Positions 22,179 through 23,669 of a DNA stretch of 23,669 nucleotides are shown piece by piece. Position 1 is the first letter of the stretch, and every line of letters begins with the position of its first letter. The position numbers and the translations under genes were made by a program. Source of the stretch: Timaviella sp038204505 (GTDB lineage: Bacteria; Cyanobacteriota; Cyanobacteriia; Elainellales; Elainellaceae); assembly GCA_038204505.1 (NCBI GenBank), contig JBBRCV010000061.1, positions 1 through 23,669 on the forward strand, in the 5' to 3' direction. The notes beneath the pieces are model-generated. The model searched no databases and was not told where the DNA came from. It was given only the letters and a program-made list of their open reading frames with translations.

Positions 22179-23669
22179 ATGTCTTCCATCTCCTCTCCTT
22201 TGCACCCTACTGTCGCTTTGCCAATCAGCTTTGCGGGGCAACGCTTGCGCGGACGCAACTTTAAAGGGCAAGACTTGACGGGTGCTGATTTTAGTGGGGC
22301 GGATATTCGAGGGGCGAACTTTACGAATGCAGTTTTGCAGGGAGCGAATTTTACGGGAGCGAAGGCAGGAGTTCAGAAGCGTTGGGTGGTGGGACAGTTC
22401 GTGGTTTCGTTTGTGCTGTCGCTGATATCGAACTTTATCGCAGTTTATACTAATGCTATTTTTGTTGCCGCCCTCTTAACGTCTGATGGCTTTAAGCAAT
22501 CGATTTATCCTGGGCTTGCAGTTCTGATTGTGAATGCAGTGGTGATTTATGCAATCGCTCGTCAAGGCTTCACCTCAAAAGCTATGGCAACCATTGCTTT
22601 TGCGATTGCTGTTGCGATTGCAATCGCAACAGCAACAGCAATCGCAACAGCAATCGTAGGCGTAGTCCCCCTCGCAACAGCAATCGCAGGCGCAATGGCA
22701 ATCGTAGGCGCAATCGCAGTCATAGTCGCAGTCCCAATCGCAGTAGCAGTCGCAGGCGCATTTACAGTCGCAGGCGCAATCGCAGTCGCAATCGCAGGCG
22801 CATTTACAGTCGCAGGCGCAGGCAGAGTTGTAGGCGCAGTTGCAGGCGCAGTTTTGTTGTTAAGCCTTTACGTTGCTTGGCGAGTTTCTAAGGAAGATGA
22901 AAGATTTGTCCTAGCGCGTAGCATTGGAGTTGCATTGGGCGCGATCGGGGGTACTTCTTTCCGGGGTGCAGATTTGACCAATGCCAAATTCTCCCAAGCC
23001 ATTCTAAAAAGCACAAACTTCAATCACACTAAACGAAAGCAAACCTGTCTCACCCATACCTGCTGGAAAGATGCCAAAAAGCTCGATCGCGCCAGAGTGG
23101 GCGATTCTATTTTGTCAAACTCTGCTGTCCGCAAACTCTTAGTCAGCGGCAACGGTATCAACCAGTCCTACATCCGCGCCAACCTCCGAGAAGCCAACCT
23201 CAATGGCGCAAAGCTCAACGGTGCCAACCTCAAATGGGCAGACCTGAGCGGAGCTACCTTGCAGCAAACAGACTTGCAAAACGCAAACCTCGCTGAGACC
23301 CTGGCTCTTAGAACTCATTTCACTGGAGCATTTCTCACCGGAGCCTGCCTCGAAGCTTGGAACATCGACAGCACTACCTATTTAGAGGATGTAGACTGCC
23401 AATTTGTCTATCTCCTCGAAGATCAACAAGAACGCCGCCCCAGCAGTGGATACTTTTCTCCTGGAGAATTCACCAAACTATTTCAGGAAGTTCTCAGTAC
23501 CATTGACCTGATTTTTCGCAATGGCGTGGATTGGAAAGCCTTTGTCGCAGCATTTCAAACCGTGCAAGGCGACAACGAAGACACAGAACTTACCATTCAA
23601 AGCATTGAAAACAAAGGAGATGGTGTGGTGGTGGTGCGCGTCAATGCTCCACCAGAGGCAGATAAAGCC
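22179..23669 (+). CDS. Pentapeptide-repeat membrane protein (3' end outside window)
   Basis: The frame is open from the ATG at 22179 to the last base, 497 codons without a stop. It begins with pentapeptide repeats (about residues 16-62, such as GQDLTGADFSGADIRGANFT). A membrane part follows (about 69-235): two ordinary hydrophobic segments (69-100 and 108-127), then an Ala/Ile/Val/Gly-rich stretch (137-224) written in dipeptide repeats. Pentapeptides resume (258-283 and about 331-390, with ANLREANLNGAKLNGANL). A conserved C-terminal domain starts near 400 (SSGYFSPGEFTKLFQEVLST, DWKAFVAAFQTV, ENKGDGVVVVRV). The membrane part splits the pentapeptide solenoid in two. Related pentapeptide proteins are common in cyanobacteria; function is unknown. 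No strong Shine-Dalgarno precedes the ATG. Confidence 0.88.
   Translation, partial: MSSISSPLHPTVALPISFAGQRLRGRNFKGQDLTGADFSGADIRGANFTNAVLQGANFTGAKAGVQKRWVVGQFVVSFVLSLISNFIAVYTNAIFVAALLTSDGFKQSIYPGLAVLIVNAVVIYAIARQGFTSKAMATIAFAIAVAIAIATATAIATAIVGVVPLATAIAGAMAIVGAIAVIVAVPIAVAVAGAFTVAGAIAVAIAGAFTVAGAGRVVGAVAGAVLLLSLYVAWRVSKEDERFVLARSIGVALGAIGGTSFRGADLTNAKFSQAILKSTNFNHTKRKQTCLTHTCWKDAKKLDRARVGDSILSNSAVRKLLVSGNGINQSYIRANLREANLNGAKLNGANLKWADLSGATLQQTDLQNANLAETLALRTHFTGAFLTGACLEAWNIDSTTYLEDVDCQFVYLLEDQQERRPSSGYFSPGEFTKLFQEVLSTIDLIFRNGVDWKAFVAAFQTVQGDNEDTELTIQSIENKGDGVVVVRVNAPPEADKA
22602..22858 (+). repeat. Hexanucleotide-period coding repeat (GCAATC/GCAGTC/GCAGGC)
   Basis: Codons alternate between Ala (mostly GCA) and Ile, Val, Gly or Thr, so the DNA has a period of 6 bp over about 250 bp inside the pentapeptide-repeat gene. 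A higher-order unit is also present: a 28-bp stretch at 22751-22778 recurs exactly at 22793-22820, a 42-bp offset (14 residues). Unit changes keep the reading frame. Confidence 0.9.
22606..22635. repeat. 30-bp perfect palindrome at the start of the hexamer repeat
   Basis: The left arm ends TTGCTGTTGCGATTG at 22620 and the right arm is its exact reverse complement, with no spacer. It marks where the repeat switches from the GCGATTGCTGTT form to the complementary GCAATCGCAACA form on the same strand. Confidence 0.9.

Noticed and set aside
22070..22264. 64-aa plus-strand frame upstream of and overlapping the pentapeptide gene
   Set aside because: It is out of phase with the long open pentapeptide frame and shows no family features.

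Overview
The window comes from a cyanobacterium. The HIP1-type octamer GCGATCGC and its one-base variants occur throughout. The gene set is also cyanobacterial: NDH-1 subunit NdhD, a DUF1825 protein, a pentapeptide-repeat membrane protein, a B12-riboswitch-controlled cob operon and several small families known mainly from cyanobacteria. The sequence alone does not fix the genus; a filamentous Leptolyngbya-like organism would fit. No rRNA, tRNA, CRISPR array, prophage or insertion sequence was recognised.

Region 1 (1-7.2 kb) is regulatory and cobalamin related. A LysR regulator, truncated at the window edge, overlaps by ATGA a TrpD2-like protein that lacks the canonical anthranilate phosphoribosyltransferase loops. 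Convergent to it is the operon cobG-cobH-cobI on the minus strand. A cobalamin riboswitch (about 4883-5001) precedes the operon, followed by a hairpin that can mask the cobG ribosome-binding site. Divergent from the riboswitch, and not under it, lies the fused cobL (CbiE+CbiT), then an unassigned SAM methyltransferase.

Region 2 (7.2-8.9 kb) is an accessory patch of small minus-strand genes: DUF29, a RelE/Phd-like toxin-antitoxin pair, DUF2283 and an 81-aa protein. The toxin-antitoxin pair is bracketed by imperfect direct repeats; one is the 3' end of the intact DUF2283 gene, the other a decayed copy of it.

Region 3 (9.1-16.5 kb) is mostly conserved housekeeping: ndhD with a terminator, a hypothetical protein, a 1-Cys peroxiredoxin, an EamA transporter, a two-gene plus-strand unit (small Cys-rich membrane protein and cupin), an SGNH hydrolase, an exported glycine-zipper protein and a small hypothetical.

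Region 4 (16.6-21.3 kb) holds larB, tyrS, a class A penicillin-binding protein and a DUF1825 gene. Between larB and tyrS is a strong plus-strand terminator with no plus-strand gene before it, a possible small-RNA end.

Region 5 (21.4 kb to the end) has a ParDE-type module whose antitoxin carries an in-frame amber codon. It is followed by a large pentapeptide-repeat protein, open at the window end. Its membrane segment is encoded by a hexanucleotide-period repeat containing a 30-bp perfect palindrome. This last gene is the most unusual item in the window.
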